Assembly: GCA_907164885.2 (NCBI GenBank)
Contig: OU015498.1
Coordinates: forward strand, 94,065,233 to 94,129,232
Length of the DNA stretch: 64,000 nt
Reading direction: 5' to 3'
Origin: Dolomedes plantarius
Taxonomy: Eukaryota; Arthropoda; Arachnida; Araneae; Dolomedidae
The notes under the pieces: generated by a model
Databases searched by the model: none
Told to the model about the DNA's origin: nothing
What the model saw: the letters and a program-made list of their open reading frames with translations, nothing else
Made by a program: the position numbers and the translations under genes
In this document: piece by piece, positions 34,557-45,249 of the stretch
Position numbering within the stretch: position 1 is the stretch's first letter
Layout of the letters: each line of letters opens with the position of its first letter

Positions 34557-34719
34557 TTTAAACCTTTTTAAATGCATTTTATATTTAAATTGAACATTTA
34601 TTTCATGCATATATTTTGCTAGTATTATTATTCAAGTACTGCGCATGCGTTAGGCCTAAGTTTCAAACATCGATATCTAACTTGTTCTCAATGTAGATAC
34701 TGATCAATTTCAACAATTT

Positions 34720-35850
34720 ATGGCTGTTTTTCAAACTCAGCAAAAACAATTTCTTGAGAAACTGTTGCCAATGCAAACAGCAGGCGTTCCACAATCGTCG
34801 AATTTTAATGAACAGTCTGTACATTCTGTTTTACTTCAGACATTCGAATGTTTCTATTGTAAAACGGAATCGTTCAAATTTTATCGAAAACGTTTTGAAA
34901 ATTTTCTTGACATGAAGAAAATAATCTGAAACAAAGAATTATGTGCTCAGATACTTCTTAATTAAATTGGCGTATCAAATTATAATATGTTACCTGCATT
35001 AGTATTGCCAAAGACTCCAGCTGAATTGACGTATGATGAACTAATGAATACGTTCGAAACTCACCCTTGTCCCAAGAAGAATATTCTTGTGTCCCAACAT
35101 AAACTTTTATCAATATATCAAACTGAAAATCAGGCAGTTGCTGATTATGGGCCTGTTCACATAGGAGTACGTTGCGTAGCGTTAAGGAAAAGATGACATT
35201 AAGACGGTAATAAACCAATCATAGGCGTTAAATATTTCATTGCTAATCGTTTGGAGGCCTATGATTGGTTTATTTTCGTCTCAACGTCATCTTTTCCTTA
35301 ACGCAACGCAACGGACTCCTATGTGAACAGGCCCTATATCGCAACACTTCGACGAGATATTATAGATTATGAATTTATTTCCTCTTGCGAATGTAAAACG
35401 TCAATAGTGGATATCTTTTTACGAGTACAATTTGTACGTGGCATTCGAGATAACTCAATTCGAGAGCAGATTTTACAGTCTGAAATCCTTACATTTGGTG
35501 AAATAGCCAAAAAGACAATAGTCTTAGAAGCGTCAAAAATTGATAGTCAAGAACTTTCGAGGAAATCAGCTACTAAAACTGATTTTAATGAAAATGTAAA
35601 CAAAGTTTCGAGATATCGAAGTCCCAGACGTGACGAACACTCAAGTTTGCAAACCGAATCCAAAGTCACCCGTTCAAACTCACAATCCAGAATCGATTAT
35701 GAAGGACTTGGAATTAAGAATCTTTGTCTCCGTTGCGGCCTAGTTAATCATATAGCAAGGAATTGCAAATCTGATTACAACCGCCTCCATTGCAGTGCAT
35801 GTAAAAAATCAGAACATATCCGGAAGGTATGCATTCGGACATTACTTAAA
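34720..35850 (+). pseudogene. Gag: capsid and two zinc knuckles
   Basis: One frame runs from MAVFQTQQKQFLEKL (34720) through stops at 34927-34929 and near 34966, then LPKTPAELTYDELMNTFETH. It is then split at codon TAT by the MITE at 35149-35334 and resumes in the same frame. Two CCHC knuckles (C-x2-C-x4-H-x4-C) follow at about 35725-35766 and 35792-35833; they would bind genomic RNA. The capsid-like part precedes an Arg/Ser-rich linker. The two nonsense codons and the MITE kill it. Confidence 0.8.
35149..35334. mobile_element. Harbinger-type MITE, 186 bp, inside gag
   Basis: The nearly perfect long inverted ends GGGCCTGTTCACATAGGAGT and ACTCCTATGTGAACAGGCCC carry 3-bp duplications TAT (35146-35148 and 35335-35337). 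About 50 bp at each end pairs with few mismatches, so it could fold as a hairpin. Insert plus duplication is 189 bp, so the frame is kept across it, although it adds stops. Confidence 0.9.
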
Positions 35851-35939
35851 GAAAAAAGAAGAAATAGTGGCACCATAAATCCAAATTCTACAAAATATAT
35901 TGATGATGAAGAATCACTTTATCGTTATGGTGTCAACCA

Positions 35940-36345
35940 GGTAATCAATATTTTCCAACATAGGAAAGACTGTTTACAAGATGCTGAAAAATATTTTGTT
36001 CTTGTGAACATTGAAGGCCATGAAGAACAATTTGAAGTGGATTTAGGTGCAGGTTTTACTTTTATGCAGCGTGATAAATTCTACAAACTTAACATTTCAG
36101 TTGATCTTCAAAATTCCAGTGTTGCTTTCCGATCATACACAGGTAATATATTTATACCAGATGGAAAGGTTATAGTAAATGTGTCATACAATGGGAAAAC
36201 ATCCTGTGAAGAATTGTATATAGTTCCGGAAGAGTACGATACATTACTTGGTCGTACTTGGATACGACATCTTGAAATCAACCTTCAAGAAATTGATTCT
36301 AAAAAACAAAAACAAAATCGAATGACTTGCGAGTGCAGTCTATAA
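35940..36345 (+). pseudogene. Retropepsin-like protease, active site altered
   Basis: Following gag in the same frame, FEVDLGAGFTFM (Asp codon at 36040-36042) sits where retrotransposon proteases have D-S/T-G-A. Asp is present but the next residue is Leu, so activity would be doubtful. LLGRTWIRHLEI, the usual LLGR.WL pattern at the domain end, follows. The frame ends at 36345 and the RT frame is shifted, probably by an indel in the A-rich stretch near 36300. Confidence 0.75.
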
Positions 36346-37300
36346 GTAACAATGATGATATTATTTCTAGCTATCCCGAACTTTTTGTGTTAAAAGTAGG
36401 CTGTATTCCAGGAGTCAAAGTGTCATTACAACTTCGCGAAAAAAGTAAGCCAGTATTCCACAAAGAAAGAGATGTGCCATATGCCTTTCGAGATAAAGTT
36501 AATATAGAATTTCATACATTGGAAGCACAAGGAGTTATTTCAAAAATAGCTACAAGTGATTGTGGATCACCTCTGGTGATAGTCCCAAAACTAGATGGTA
36601 ACGTTCGACTCTGTGTGGATTACAAATCTGGTGTTAATGAACGTCTTGTCAATGCAAACTATCCTATCAGACGAATTGATAATATCCTCAACAGTTTGAA
36701 AAATTCAAAATATTTTTTCTGCCTAGATTTATACAAAGATTACCTTCATGTTCAAGTAGATGAAGAAAGTAGCATAATTCAAACTTTGCCAACTCATCGT
36801 GGAACCTATCGTATGAATAGACTATCATTTGGAATTAAGACTGCCCCAAGCGAATTTAACTGCGTCATAGATCAGATTCTCCAAGGCTTGCCCAAAACTA
36901 TGTCCTATTTTGACGATATCATTGTGCACGGGACAACAAAAGCCGAATGTCAAAAGAATCTTGATCAATGCCTATAAAGATTAAACAAATACGATCTTCA
37001 CTTGAATCGGAATAAATGCTCATTCTTTCAAGAGCAAATCAAGAGAGAATATTTGTGCCATGTTGAAAAATTCAACATGATCTATAAAAGCCCAGAGAAT
37101 GTCAAGGTAAAAATGAAGATGCCCCGCCCGTCAAACGTGGAAGAATTACTCAGATTCTTAGGAATGGTTACTTATTATTCTCATTTCCTGCCGATTAATT
37201 CATCAACTACCTATCCTCTTCGACAGCTCCTTCGAAAGAACTCGAAATTCCGATGGACAGCTGCTTTCATAAAATTGAAAATAGAAATAGGAAGTGATAA
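36327..37300 (+). pseudogene. Gypsy reverse transcriptase
   Basis: It copies the element RNA into DNA. Motifs in order: SPLVIVPKLDGNVRLCVDY, IDNILNSLKNSKYFFCLDL, LSFGIKTAPSEF, and the catalytic YFDDIIVHG (FDD at about 36908-36916). The usual 'D.......A..QI' context is changed (DLYKDYLHVQV). A TAA at 36975-36977 interrupts the frame. The same frame then continues to about 37394 with the thumb/connection region (VEELLRFLGMVTYYSHFLP). The first palm aspartate and the DD pair are kept. Confidence 0.9.
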
Positions 37301-37730
37301 AACTCTTACCCCATATGATCCAGGATTACCAAAAAAAACTTACGTGCGATGCAATTTCAGTAGGTGTTGCAGGTGTTCTTGCACACATCATTGATGGACA
37401 AGAGAGACCAATTGAATTTGCTTCAAGATCGCTAACAACAGCAGAGCAAAATTACTCACAGCTTGATCGTGAAGCTCTTGCAATTATATTTACTGTAAAT
37501 TCTTTTTTCAACTATCTGTGAAGACACTTCTTTTTTCAACTATCTGTGAAGACACTTTAAATTGGTAACTGACAATCGACCTTTGACAAGAATCTTTCAT
37601 CCAAGTATAAAATAACCTCCAATGACTTCAGGTCGTTTACTTCGATAGACCACATTTTTATCAGGATTTGACTATGACGTTGTTTTCAAGAAGGGTATTG
37701 AAAACATAGATGCAGACTGCCTTTCCAGAG
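37294..37730 (+). pseudogene. Gypsy RNase H
   Basis: It is shifted by one frame from the RT, around a run of eight A near 37331-37338. TCDAISVGVAGVLAH (first Asp), RPIEFASRSLT and LDREALAIIF (Glu) match Gypsy RNase H. A 28-bp tandem duplication (37502-37557) shifts the frame again before VTDNRPLTRIF (third Asp). Further stops occur near 37605. The downstream linker contains IDADCLSRAP. Confidence 0.85.
37502..37557. repeat. 28-bp tandem duplication inside RNase H
   Basis: The 28-bp unit at 37502-37529 is repeated exactly at 37530-37557. As 28 is not a multiple of three, it shifts the reading frame. No divergence between the units suggests a recent event. Confidence 0.95.
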
Positions 37731-38655
37731 CTCCAATAATTCAAAAAGAATCATCTAATGATATGGCAATTAACAATGAAATAAATCTTGTGTGCATGGT
37801 ATCAATTAATGAAATATCAACAGACATGTTAAATGCTGACACAATTCAAACAACAGCAGATTCTGATGAGCATTTGTCAAAAATAAAACAAGAAATTCAA
37901 AGTAGTCCTGAACTTGTTTAAGAATACACCATGGAAAATGAAATCCTGTTCAAAGGACAGAGGGTTGTAATACCAAAAATACTCCAGAAAGCTGCCTTAG
38001 ATGAACTGCATCGAACTCACATTGGCATCATGCAATGGGATTTCTTTTTAAATTTATTAAGATTGATTGACTTTAAAAGGTTAGTATGTCGTTAGTGACA
38101 CACCTTGCCAAGGCATTAATTAAATAAACAGTGAGCTAAGAAAATCACAATTACTGACCAATGATCATATAGTGGATAACTTTTTCTAAAACTCAATTAA
38201 TATACCACACATTAAATTAACAGGATATCATATACATAATACATTGATTTATTATCACACTATCATTACAAAATTCATTTTTATTCCTTGACTAGCCGGG
38301 CTTCGCCTAGCTTCGCTCAAGCCATCCGTGTAACATATTTATGTACTTCGGGCCCCACAAAAGAAAAAAGGCCTACAAATATATTAAATTCAAGTGAATA
38401 AATTCCCGTCAATTTTCATTCCCGTCGCTGCCGACAGATGGCTGCACCACTGCACCAGATGATTTGATTTCTCAGCAGTGAGTGATTTTAGAATTAAAAT
38501 ATCTCTAAAACTATTGAATTAACAGAATAAGTGTACGGAGAAAAAATTATCAGTTTTCGAAGCTCTTTCCAAATATGTAACATTTATGTACTTTCACGAG
38601 AAAAAAAATACTTCGATTCCTGTATTTGTCGGCCAATTTTTTTTGGAGGATGAGT

Positions 38656-39523
38656 TAGGGATGCGACATCGATGTCGATGTTTTCAAAACATCGATGTTT
38701 TGATAAAAACATCGATGTTTTAAACATCGATTTATTGAAGCCGATGTTTTTTTAACATCGATGTTTTGTGCTCGATGTTTTACGTTGTATCGATGTTTAT
38801 TTTAATGAAAAAGTACCGTAATAAAAAAAATTACCACGTAGTATAATTTTCACACTCAGTAAATGTAAGTCTGAATTCTGAAAAGGACGAATACAAAAGG
38901 GGGAATGATTCCTTAGCAAACAGACATATGACAATTAACAACCAATGAACCAATCAGAGCGCTTGGAATGTTCATGACACTCTAAAACCTTCCATGGGTT
39001 TTATTTTACAAATAGTATATACACGACTGCATCCATTTAAGTTTTTGTTTTGTGCTGGTTTTATATAAGGTGACGTTAATATTATTAGTAAGATGCCTCC
39101 CAAAAGTACCGTTTAGAAATATTTTTACAAAACCACTGACAAATTAGCGAAATGCAATATTTGCCTTAAGTCCCTCAAAACTTCTGGCAATACCACGAAT
39201 TTATCTGGACATTTGAAGGCAAAACATGGCGGTATTTACAACGAGAATTTTGAGTCATCAATGTAGCCCAAAGCAACCAAGTTTTTGTCATTTGTGCCTG
39301 CCCAATCAGAGAGAAAAATTAAATCACCCCCTCCTCCCACGACTAACGGAAGTAACATTAATGTTAGAGATTACTAAACCAGTTTTACAAAATCGATGTG
39401 CTAAAACATCGATGTTTAAAAACATCGATGGTTTTTGGGCGATGTTTTATTAGCATCGATGTTTTAATATTGAATATCGATGTTTCAAAACATCGATGTT
39501 TTGTTATCGATGTCGCATCACTA
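38656..39523 (+). mobile_element. hAT-type nonautonomous element, 868 bp, perfect 8-bp duplication
   Basis: The ends TAGGGATGCGACATCGAT and (reverse complement) TAGTGATGCGACATCGAT are inverted, flanked by exact GGATGAGT at 38648-38655 and 39524-39531. Subterminal regions on both sides are packed with CATCGATG motifs, likely transposase binding sites (inference). The middle keeps a zinc-finger remnant of a transposase. Confidence 0.9.
39093..39266 (+). pseudogene. BED-type zinc finger remnant of a hAT transposase
   Basis: From ATG at 39093 the frame reads MPPKSTV, a stop at 39114-39116, then KYFYKTTDKLAKCNICLKSL and TNLSGHLKAKHGG before a second stop. C-x2-C (CNIC) and H-x4-H (HLKAKH) at the usual spacing define a BED finger, the DNA-binding N terminus of many hAT transposases. 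The catalytic domain is deleted. It supports the hAT assignment. Confidence 0.7.
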
Positions 39524-40678
39524 GGATGAGTCCGTCCCGGTCGCGTTATGGTCACGTGATCTCGACAAACCCTTCTGTTATTTTATTAATATAGATAGAT
39601 GCTAATATGTAATATCTTATCAACCACTAGCCAAGTTCTGCTTATCATAATCTTATTTTACACATATTCCAATTATCCTACATTCCCCATCAGTAATTAT
39701 CTATTCTACTCTACTTCTTCGCTATCTCTCAACTTACGGTTAAATTCATTTAATATCCATTCAAGTTAACGTTACTTTTGCATTAATACAATTCCACACA
39801 ATATGTAAATTGTCCTAGAGCCAATAATATTCCTTAAAGTTAATATTACTTCTATCCTTAATACCTTTCAACACAATACACAAACTTTCATTGAGCCACC
39901 GTGTTAACAGACACGATAATTTAGGATAGAGGGCATATACCGCTATGCTGATGAACTCACTGTTGCTCGTTGAGGCTATCGGTCCAGGCGTGGTTCCATG
40001 GGAAACTTTATTCGTCGTAGCACACTCGAATTCGTGGGGCATCGGGGGACTATTCGTATTTGCGCCGGATCATCAGCGGGGTAACGGGTAGCACTGCTTC
40101 GCCTCGCAGGGAGGTCGTTCGGTTAACTTGGCGGGGCTGACTTTCTCCAGGCCAGAACTCATTTCTATATGCTGCCGTTCAATATCATTTTGCCAGGCAA
40201 TTTCATTTTGCATATTCATCTGCTGCTAGTCAACGTCATGCTCAGAGTCTCCTCTCAACGTATCTCCTATATTTTTTTATCTTCTCTTAATTTTTATTCT
40301 TTATGCTTTTCTTGTCTCTTATTGGGTGCAGGCCCTCAGCCAATGATTTTATTTAACCTCTTGTCGTTGGCTCAATTCGTTCACGGGGGCGTAACATAAC
40401 TTTCTTGCACGTGCATAGTATCACCCTTGTTTTCCCACTGATTGCTTCACTTGGGGGGTTTCTGGGTTAGGCTCTTAAATCTGAGGGAGTCGCATCATTT
40501 CGCTCTCTTCTGCGACCTCTCTATCTGTGCAGCCGGTCTTCCACCACTTTAATCTCCTTTCTTTCCTTTCACATGTCAACAAACTCTCTTGACTTTTCAT
40601 TTTATTGCCTCTCTGCACCCAATATTTCCTTTCTTTCTTTCACAGCACAGAATGTCACGAACCACTGTGACACATAAC

Positions 40679-41860
40679 AAAAATGAAACAACTAGCTCGC
40701 CTGTACATCTATTGGAAAGGAATTGACAAAGATAGTGAACGTATCTCAAGAATGTGTGAACCAATGCCGGATTTAGACTTGATAAGGCCCTAACCTATTT
40801 GAGATATGGGGCCCTTTATAAATCCAAATATTCTATGTCATGCTCATTGCTCACTCGGACAATTTTTTTTGGCGGCCCTCACTTTCTTGGGGGCCCTAAT
40901 CTATAGCTTGTGTAGCTTATGCGTAAATCCTGCACTGGTGTGAACCATGTGCTGAAATCAAAACCAATCCTTCAAAAGTTCAAATTCACCCCTGGGATGA
41001 ACTTAGAGAAAATTGGGATCGTATACATATTGACTATGCAGGACCCTTCCAGGATTATTTCTTTTTAATAGTTGTTGATGCAAAATCAAGATGGGCCGAG
41101 ATCAAAGTAAGTCGCAATGTTCCAACTACTGCTTCTACTATAGAAATGCTTGCTGATATCTTTGCTGTGCACGGCTATCCATACGTTATGGTATCAGATA
41201 ACGCAACAATTTTTGTGAGTGATCAGTTTAAATCATACTGTGCTAAGAATGGGATTTTTCAGAAACACATAGCACCGGGACACCCAGTTACAAATGGATT
41301 AGCCGAGAGAAATGTACAAACACTGAAAAATCGTCTAAAAACAATGACTGATGATCAACTGTAAATGTATGCCAAAGTACGAGAAATTTTATTTCGATAT
41401 CGAGCAACACCTTTATCTAATAATAAAACTCCAGCTGAAATGTATTTACAACGTAATATCCGCATTCAACTTGATGCTGTTCAACCAATGAAACATACGC
41501 AAAATGATGAGTACGCAGTTAAGGCCAGACAATTGAAAGCGTGCGAGACAGAGTACAAGTTCGATGCTACATTAGAAATAAATATGCATGGAAATTGGGT
41601 ACCATCACTCAAAAACTTGGCAAGTTACATTACGACATAAATTTAGATGATGGACATACATTCAAACGACACATTGATCAGTTGAGAAAAACTGAAATTC
41701 CAAAGAAATCCGTATCTTTTACTTCCGATACTAAATCTGATAAACACCAATTGTCAGATAACGTACAAGTGCCTACACAACCTCTGTGGATAACAGTACC
41801 TGATTCCGGAACTAATTTACAGCGACTTAAATATGGTTTTGCATATTTACATCATGGGTT
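40679..41860 (+). pseudogene. Gypsy integrase
   Basis: It would insert element DNA into the genome. The zinc-finger region (LARLYIYWKGIDKD...MCEPC) is split by the MITE at 40762-40937. The core follows: IDYAGPF (first Asp, near 41030), MVSDNATIF (second Asp, near 41200) and GLAERNVQ (Glu, near 41305), so the triad is intact. A TAA at 41362-41364 stops the frame, which continues in phase to 41640 (YRATPLSNNKTPAEM). The C-terminal part switches frame in the 41541-41640 overlap. Confidence 0.9.
40762..40937. mobile_element. hAT-type MITE, 176 bp, perfect 8-bp duplication
   Basis: The ends CAATGCCGGATTTAGAC and (reverse complement) CAGTGCAGGATTTACGC are inverted. Exact GTGTGAAC lies at 40754-40761 and 40938-40945. 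It contains 'gggggccc' and 'aaggccc' blocks like other hAT MITEs. Removing it and one duplication rejoins an integrase zinc finger in frame. Confidence 0.95.
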
Positions 41861-41862
41861 TT

Positions 41863-42206
41863 GGCCCAAGGTAGCCTAGTGGTAGCGTGTCGGCTTTCGG
41901 AACTAAAGTGTGCTCGGATCGAATCTCGACATGTGCCATTAAATACCTTCGTGTCTAAATCGAATATGGGCACGTTAAATCCGTAGACCGAAAAGTCCTT
42001 CTATGAAGTCAGTAGGAGGGGAAGGTACGATCTCCCCCCAGATGTCGCTCTGGGGTGCTCAGTCAAAATTGAGGTGGCAGCTAGCGAAGTTGAACTCCGA
42101 CCCTTGTGGTGCTATTATAAACCGGAGCCGCACTACTCAGCCTGCAAAACCTATATGGAGCTGGTCTGGAACTTCTGGCTAGGGGCATTAGGAACAGCAA
42201 CAACAC
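41863..42206 (+). repeat. SINE family A, copy 3, full length
   Basis: The A box TAGCCTAGTGG (from about 41873), a B box close to GATCGAATCTC, the family A body and a short AAC tail are all present. A 10-bp target duplication CATGGGTTTT at 41853-41862 and 42207-42216 is exact. It inserted near the 3' end of the Gypsy element. Confidence 0.9.
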
Positions 42207-42216
42207 CATGGGTTTT

Positions 42217-42410
42217 ACGTGTGATCGTGTAAAAAAAAATAGTTCGCATAAATGCTCAAGTATTACTGAATTTAACGATTAAAGATGGAATAAAGAAGGG
42301 TACCTGACAAAATTTTGATCAAAGATAGATAGATATGACAGTTTCATTTATTATAAAATATATGAGTGGGGTAGAATCAAACCTCGCAATCTAACCTTTG
42401 TTTCAAAATT
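42217..42410. repeat. Unclassified dispersed repeat, copy 2
   Basis: It matches 29370-29560 block by block: 'agttcgcataaatgct', 'cctgacaaaattttgatcaa', 'agatagata' and 'gggtag'. It lies at the expected 3' end of the Gypsy element but does not match its 5' LTR. Confidence 0.5.
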
Positions 42411-43303
42411 GAGGTAAGGATACTTTCTTAAAAGTATTTCTATCAGTTAAAAACAAATTTTTGGAAAATGGCCTGCTAATAAAAAAATAACTAATAACCT
42501 ACTAATGTGGGAATTTTCTTAAAGGTAATTTCAAATTTGTATATCTTCAAAAACGAATAAGATATAGTTCTTTGCCCTTTAGCGAATAAAAGGTCTAATG
42601 GAGATTACTAGTTTTAATCCTATACCACTTATATAAAAACTTATAAAAACCTTTATCATAAGGTTTTCTTTCTCAACTTTGTCATCCAAGGTGAAATTAT
42701 TCTAAGAATAATGATCATTACTCTCAAACTTTAATGATGAATTCAGAATAAATCCCATGCCGTCAAATATAGGAATTCTTTGAAAGTTATCTGAAGTTTT
42801 GGCACCTTTAAGATCAGCTTATTGTTTGGCCGATTTCCAACGAATCCTGTTCTCATCTGCCCTTCTTACTCTTGTCATTCAATTGTGGTTATCCCGCTTC
42901 TAATTTTTTTAGACCCATGAAATGCCATCAAATAAAACTTTATTTGATATTTGATCGGAGAACACAACTGTTTACCGCCATTATTCAGGGCTGCCAGTGT
43001 AAAGAATATGCCAAGTATAAATCTTGCTGTATTACTCTACTTTTGTTTCTCAGAGGGTTGATCTTTATTCCAAGAATTTTTGTTTCACCTAAAAGAGAAT
43101 AACTACAAGATAAAAAGAACTTTTTATATACCACGTTTTTAAATTTTCTGTTGAATCATATAAACTTGACAATTCTATGTATTAATAAATACTTTTTAAA
43201 AATTTTTTTTGATGAATTATCCCATCAACTTGAAAGAAAATGATCAAATGCTCAATAAAGAGAGCAATTATAAGAAATTTTCAAACAACAAAATTAACTG
43301 AAA
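42411..43303. other. No gene seen
   Basis: A 76-codon frame at 42872-43102 shows no domain. The sequence is otherwise AT-rich. Confidence 0.4.
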
Positions 43304-43667
43304 ATGAATTCAATTCTGCTTAAAGATGGCTAAAAGTATTAAAAGAATGCATTGTCATCGTGTTCTGAGCTATTCTAAAAGTTTCAAATGTCTAGCTAGT
43401 CGGGAAGTTAGTTAAAAATCGATTGCAAGCTTTGTACTAGACAAACACACAAACAAGAAAGCGAGTTAATAAAAACATGGTAATAATGAATTCAATTCTG
43501 CTTAAAGATGGCTAAAAGTATTAAAAGAATGCATTGTCATCGTGTTCTGAGCTATTCTAAAAGTTTCAAATGTCTAGCTAGTCGGGAAGTTAGTTAAAAA
43601 TTTATTACAAGATCTGTACTGGACAAACACACAAACAAGAAAGCAAGTTAATAAAAACATGGTAACA
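43304..43667. repeat. 182-bp tandem duplication
   Basis: 43304-43485 and 43486-43667 match almost throughout, with small differences such as 'atcgattgcaagctttg' versus 'atttattacaagatctg'. The sequence is not otherwise recognised. Confidence 0.9.
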
Positions 43668-43683
43668 AAGAAATGGTAATAAA

Positions 43684-43685
<2 letters not shown>

Positions 43686-43771
<86 letters not shown>

Positions 43772-43820
43772 TTTATTTATTTATTTTTATTTTTATTTTA
43801 TTTATTTATTTATTTATTTT
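43686..43820. repeat. (TA)n then (TTTA)n microsatellite
   Basis: A TA run at 43686-43766, interrupted by 'tgtatgtag', passes into TTTA/TTTTA units to about 43820. Confidence 0.95.
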
Positions 43821-44098
43821 TACCATGTAGTTCAGGTTTTGGTCTAATAAAAGTGTTTGTGTGGTTAAATGGTTATATTTACAGAAAAAAATATTGTTCA
43901 TATATTAGAAATATAGTGGACATGCGATGAAGAACATCTTGTAGAGGTTGAAAGACTTAACTGTATCCGTGCCATGATTTGTGTCCTAATTGTGTAGGAG
44001 TGCATTGTACTCTGTCAGGTTTTGATTAGTTGATACGACATAATGATCACTTATGAGGAGTATGTTTTTTATCGATCTTTCTAAGAAAGATATGTGGA

Positions 44099-44335
44099 CT
44101 CGAGGTAGCCTTGTGGCAGTGCGTTAGCTTTCGGTGCTAAGCGTGCTCGGATCGAATCCCGACAAGTGCCATTAAATACCTCCGTGCCTAGGCCGGATAT
44201 GGGCACGTTAAATCCGTAGACCGGAAAGTCCCTCTGTGAAGTCAGAGAGGGTGGGAGAGGGTACGATCCTCCCAGATGCCGCCCCTGGGAGTGCACGGTC
44301 AGAATTTCGGTGGCACCTGGTTAAATCGGACTCCG
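44099..44335 (+). repeat. SINE family A, copy 4, 3'-shortened
   Basis: The A box TAGCCTTGTGG is at 44106-44116, the B box GATCGAATCCC at about 44150-44160, and the full family body runs as far as 'gtggcacctgg'. The AAC tail is missing. Confidence 0.85.
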
Positions 44336-44340
44336 ACTTT

Positions 44341-45249
44341 TTTACGCTTACTGTTACATTACAAAGAGTATACCAAACAAAGGCTGAAGTATGCTAAAAA
44401 ATCACGCAGTAGGTTGACAACAAGGTTTTGAATGATCGTTTTGTATCAAGGAAGATGATTTGTGGTTATCTATTGTACAAATGTAGACGCAGTCGAATGT
44501 GGTTTTCACCTTAACTATTCAAATCCACTTACATGACCTACAACGCAAGGGCAGATTCATACTTTCAGACATTTCTCCGCTACTTCGCCTTAGATGTGAG
44601 GAGATGTCAGATAAGAAGATACTGGATATAATAACTGAATGGGAAATCATAATAAACATTGCTTATGTTTGTTGAAATAAAAACCCAAGTAAATTTCAGG
44701 ATATAATAGCACAGGGGTATTTTAAAGCCGAAACAAGATCTTATTTTTCCCTTGGGGCCGTATTTTGAGAGAAACTTTAATAAAAATCTATGTTATGCGA
44801 TCGGTACCTTCATTAATTTTGATCTAAGAATCCTCTCAGTCCAAACGGTCAAGTATGCTGGTTCCAGAGTATTGGCACGTATATTCAGAAGAGAAAGATG
44901 GGTTTGTTTCCCTGGGTAACCAGTTCCATTTTAAAAGAAGTGTCGCAGATTTATGCGACTTTCTAAAAATCTAAATAAATCTATACACAATGAAGATATT
45001 TTCATAGAAAACTCCAACAATAACGTTTATTTACAATAACTGAAGTGTTATTGGAACATAAGTTCCGTATCTAAGCAACATCTAGTTGCTATATCAAACA
45101 TTATTAAAGAGACAGCGCGCAGGCTGCTTCCGTCAAATCAACAAACGAAACTCTTATCTGGCGGGAAAGTGGTAGCGAAGCCTCGAACGCAATCATGTTG
45201 GCGACAATGGCACCATCTATAAGAATTCGCTACAAAAAGAAACAAAGAA
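44341..45249. other. No gene seen
   Basis: No domain or repeat was recognised. Confidence 0.4.

Larger units (their letters stand above)
38283..39600 (+). repeat. 'CTAGC..GGCTTCGC' dispersed repeat, copy 1, split by a hAT element
   Basis: It begins GACTAGCCGGGCTTCGCCTA and ends 'attttattaatatagatag'. A second copy with the same head and tail layout lies at 53472-54290. Without the hAT element it is about 440 bp. Such CTAGC-TTCGC headed repeats are common in invertebrate genomes. I cannot name its class. Confidence 0.55.
38032..40675. mobile_element. 2.6-kb composite insertion in Gypsy pol, outer element unclassified
   Basis: Pol coding breaks after ELHRTHIGI (to about 38031) and resumes with KMKQLARLYIYWKGI (from about 40679). 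The outer insert has about 250 bp on the left and about 1.05 kb on the right of an inner repeat. Near the right edge TGTCAC and GTGACA form a small palindrome (40654-40673), and 'gtgacaca' also occurs near 38095. It could be an LTR of another element, but I cannot define ends or a duplication. Short frames within (39815-40042, 40169-40399) are not recognised. Confidence 0.6.
34304..42216 (+). mobile_element. Ty3/Gypsy (Mag-like) retrotransposon, dead, with four insertions
   Basis: The order is 5' LTR, primer binding site, gag with two zinc knuckles, protease, RT, RNase H and integrase, on the plus strand. Subtracting the inserts (35149-35334, about 38032-40675, 40762-40937, 41863-42206) leaves roughly 4.5 kb, a usual size for this group. 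No 3' LTR matching the 5' LTR was seen after the integrase, so the 3' end is lost or replaced. At least four in-frame stops and several frameshifts make it inactive. The Mag-like call rests on the primer site and the overall pol sequence style. Confidence 0.85.

Noticed and set aside
36290..36345. Programmed -1 frameshift between gag-protease and RT at the AAAAAAC heptamer
   Set aside because: The heptamer is not in the phase needed for slippage (zero-frame codons are AAA AAA CAA), and the element is full of other lesions. A simple indel is more likely.
34304..42410. Two-LTR intact retrotransposon
   Set aside because: No sequence after the integrase matches the 5' LTR; only an unrelated repeat is present.
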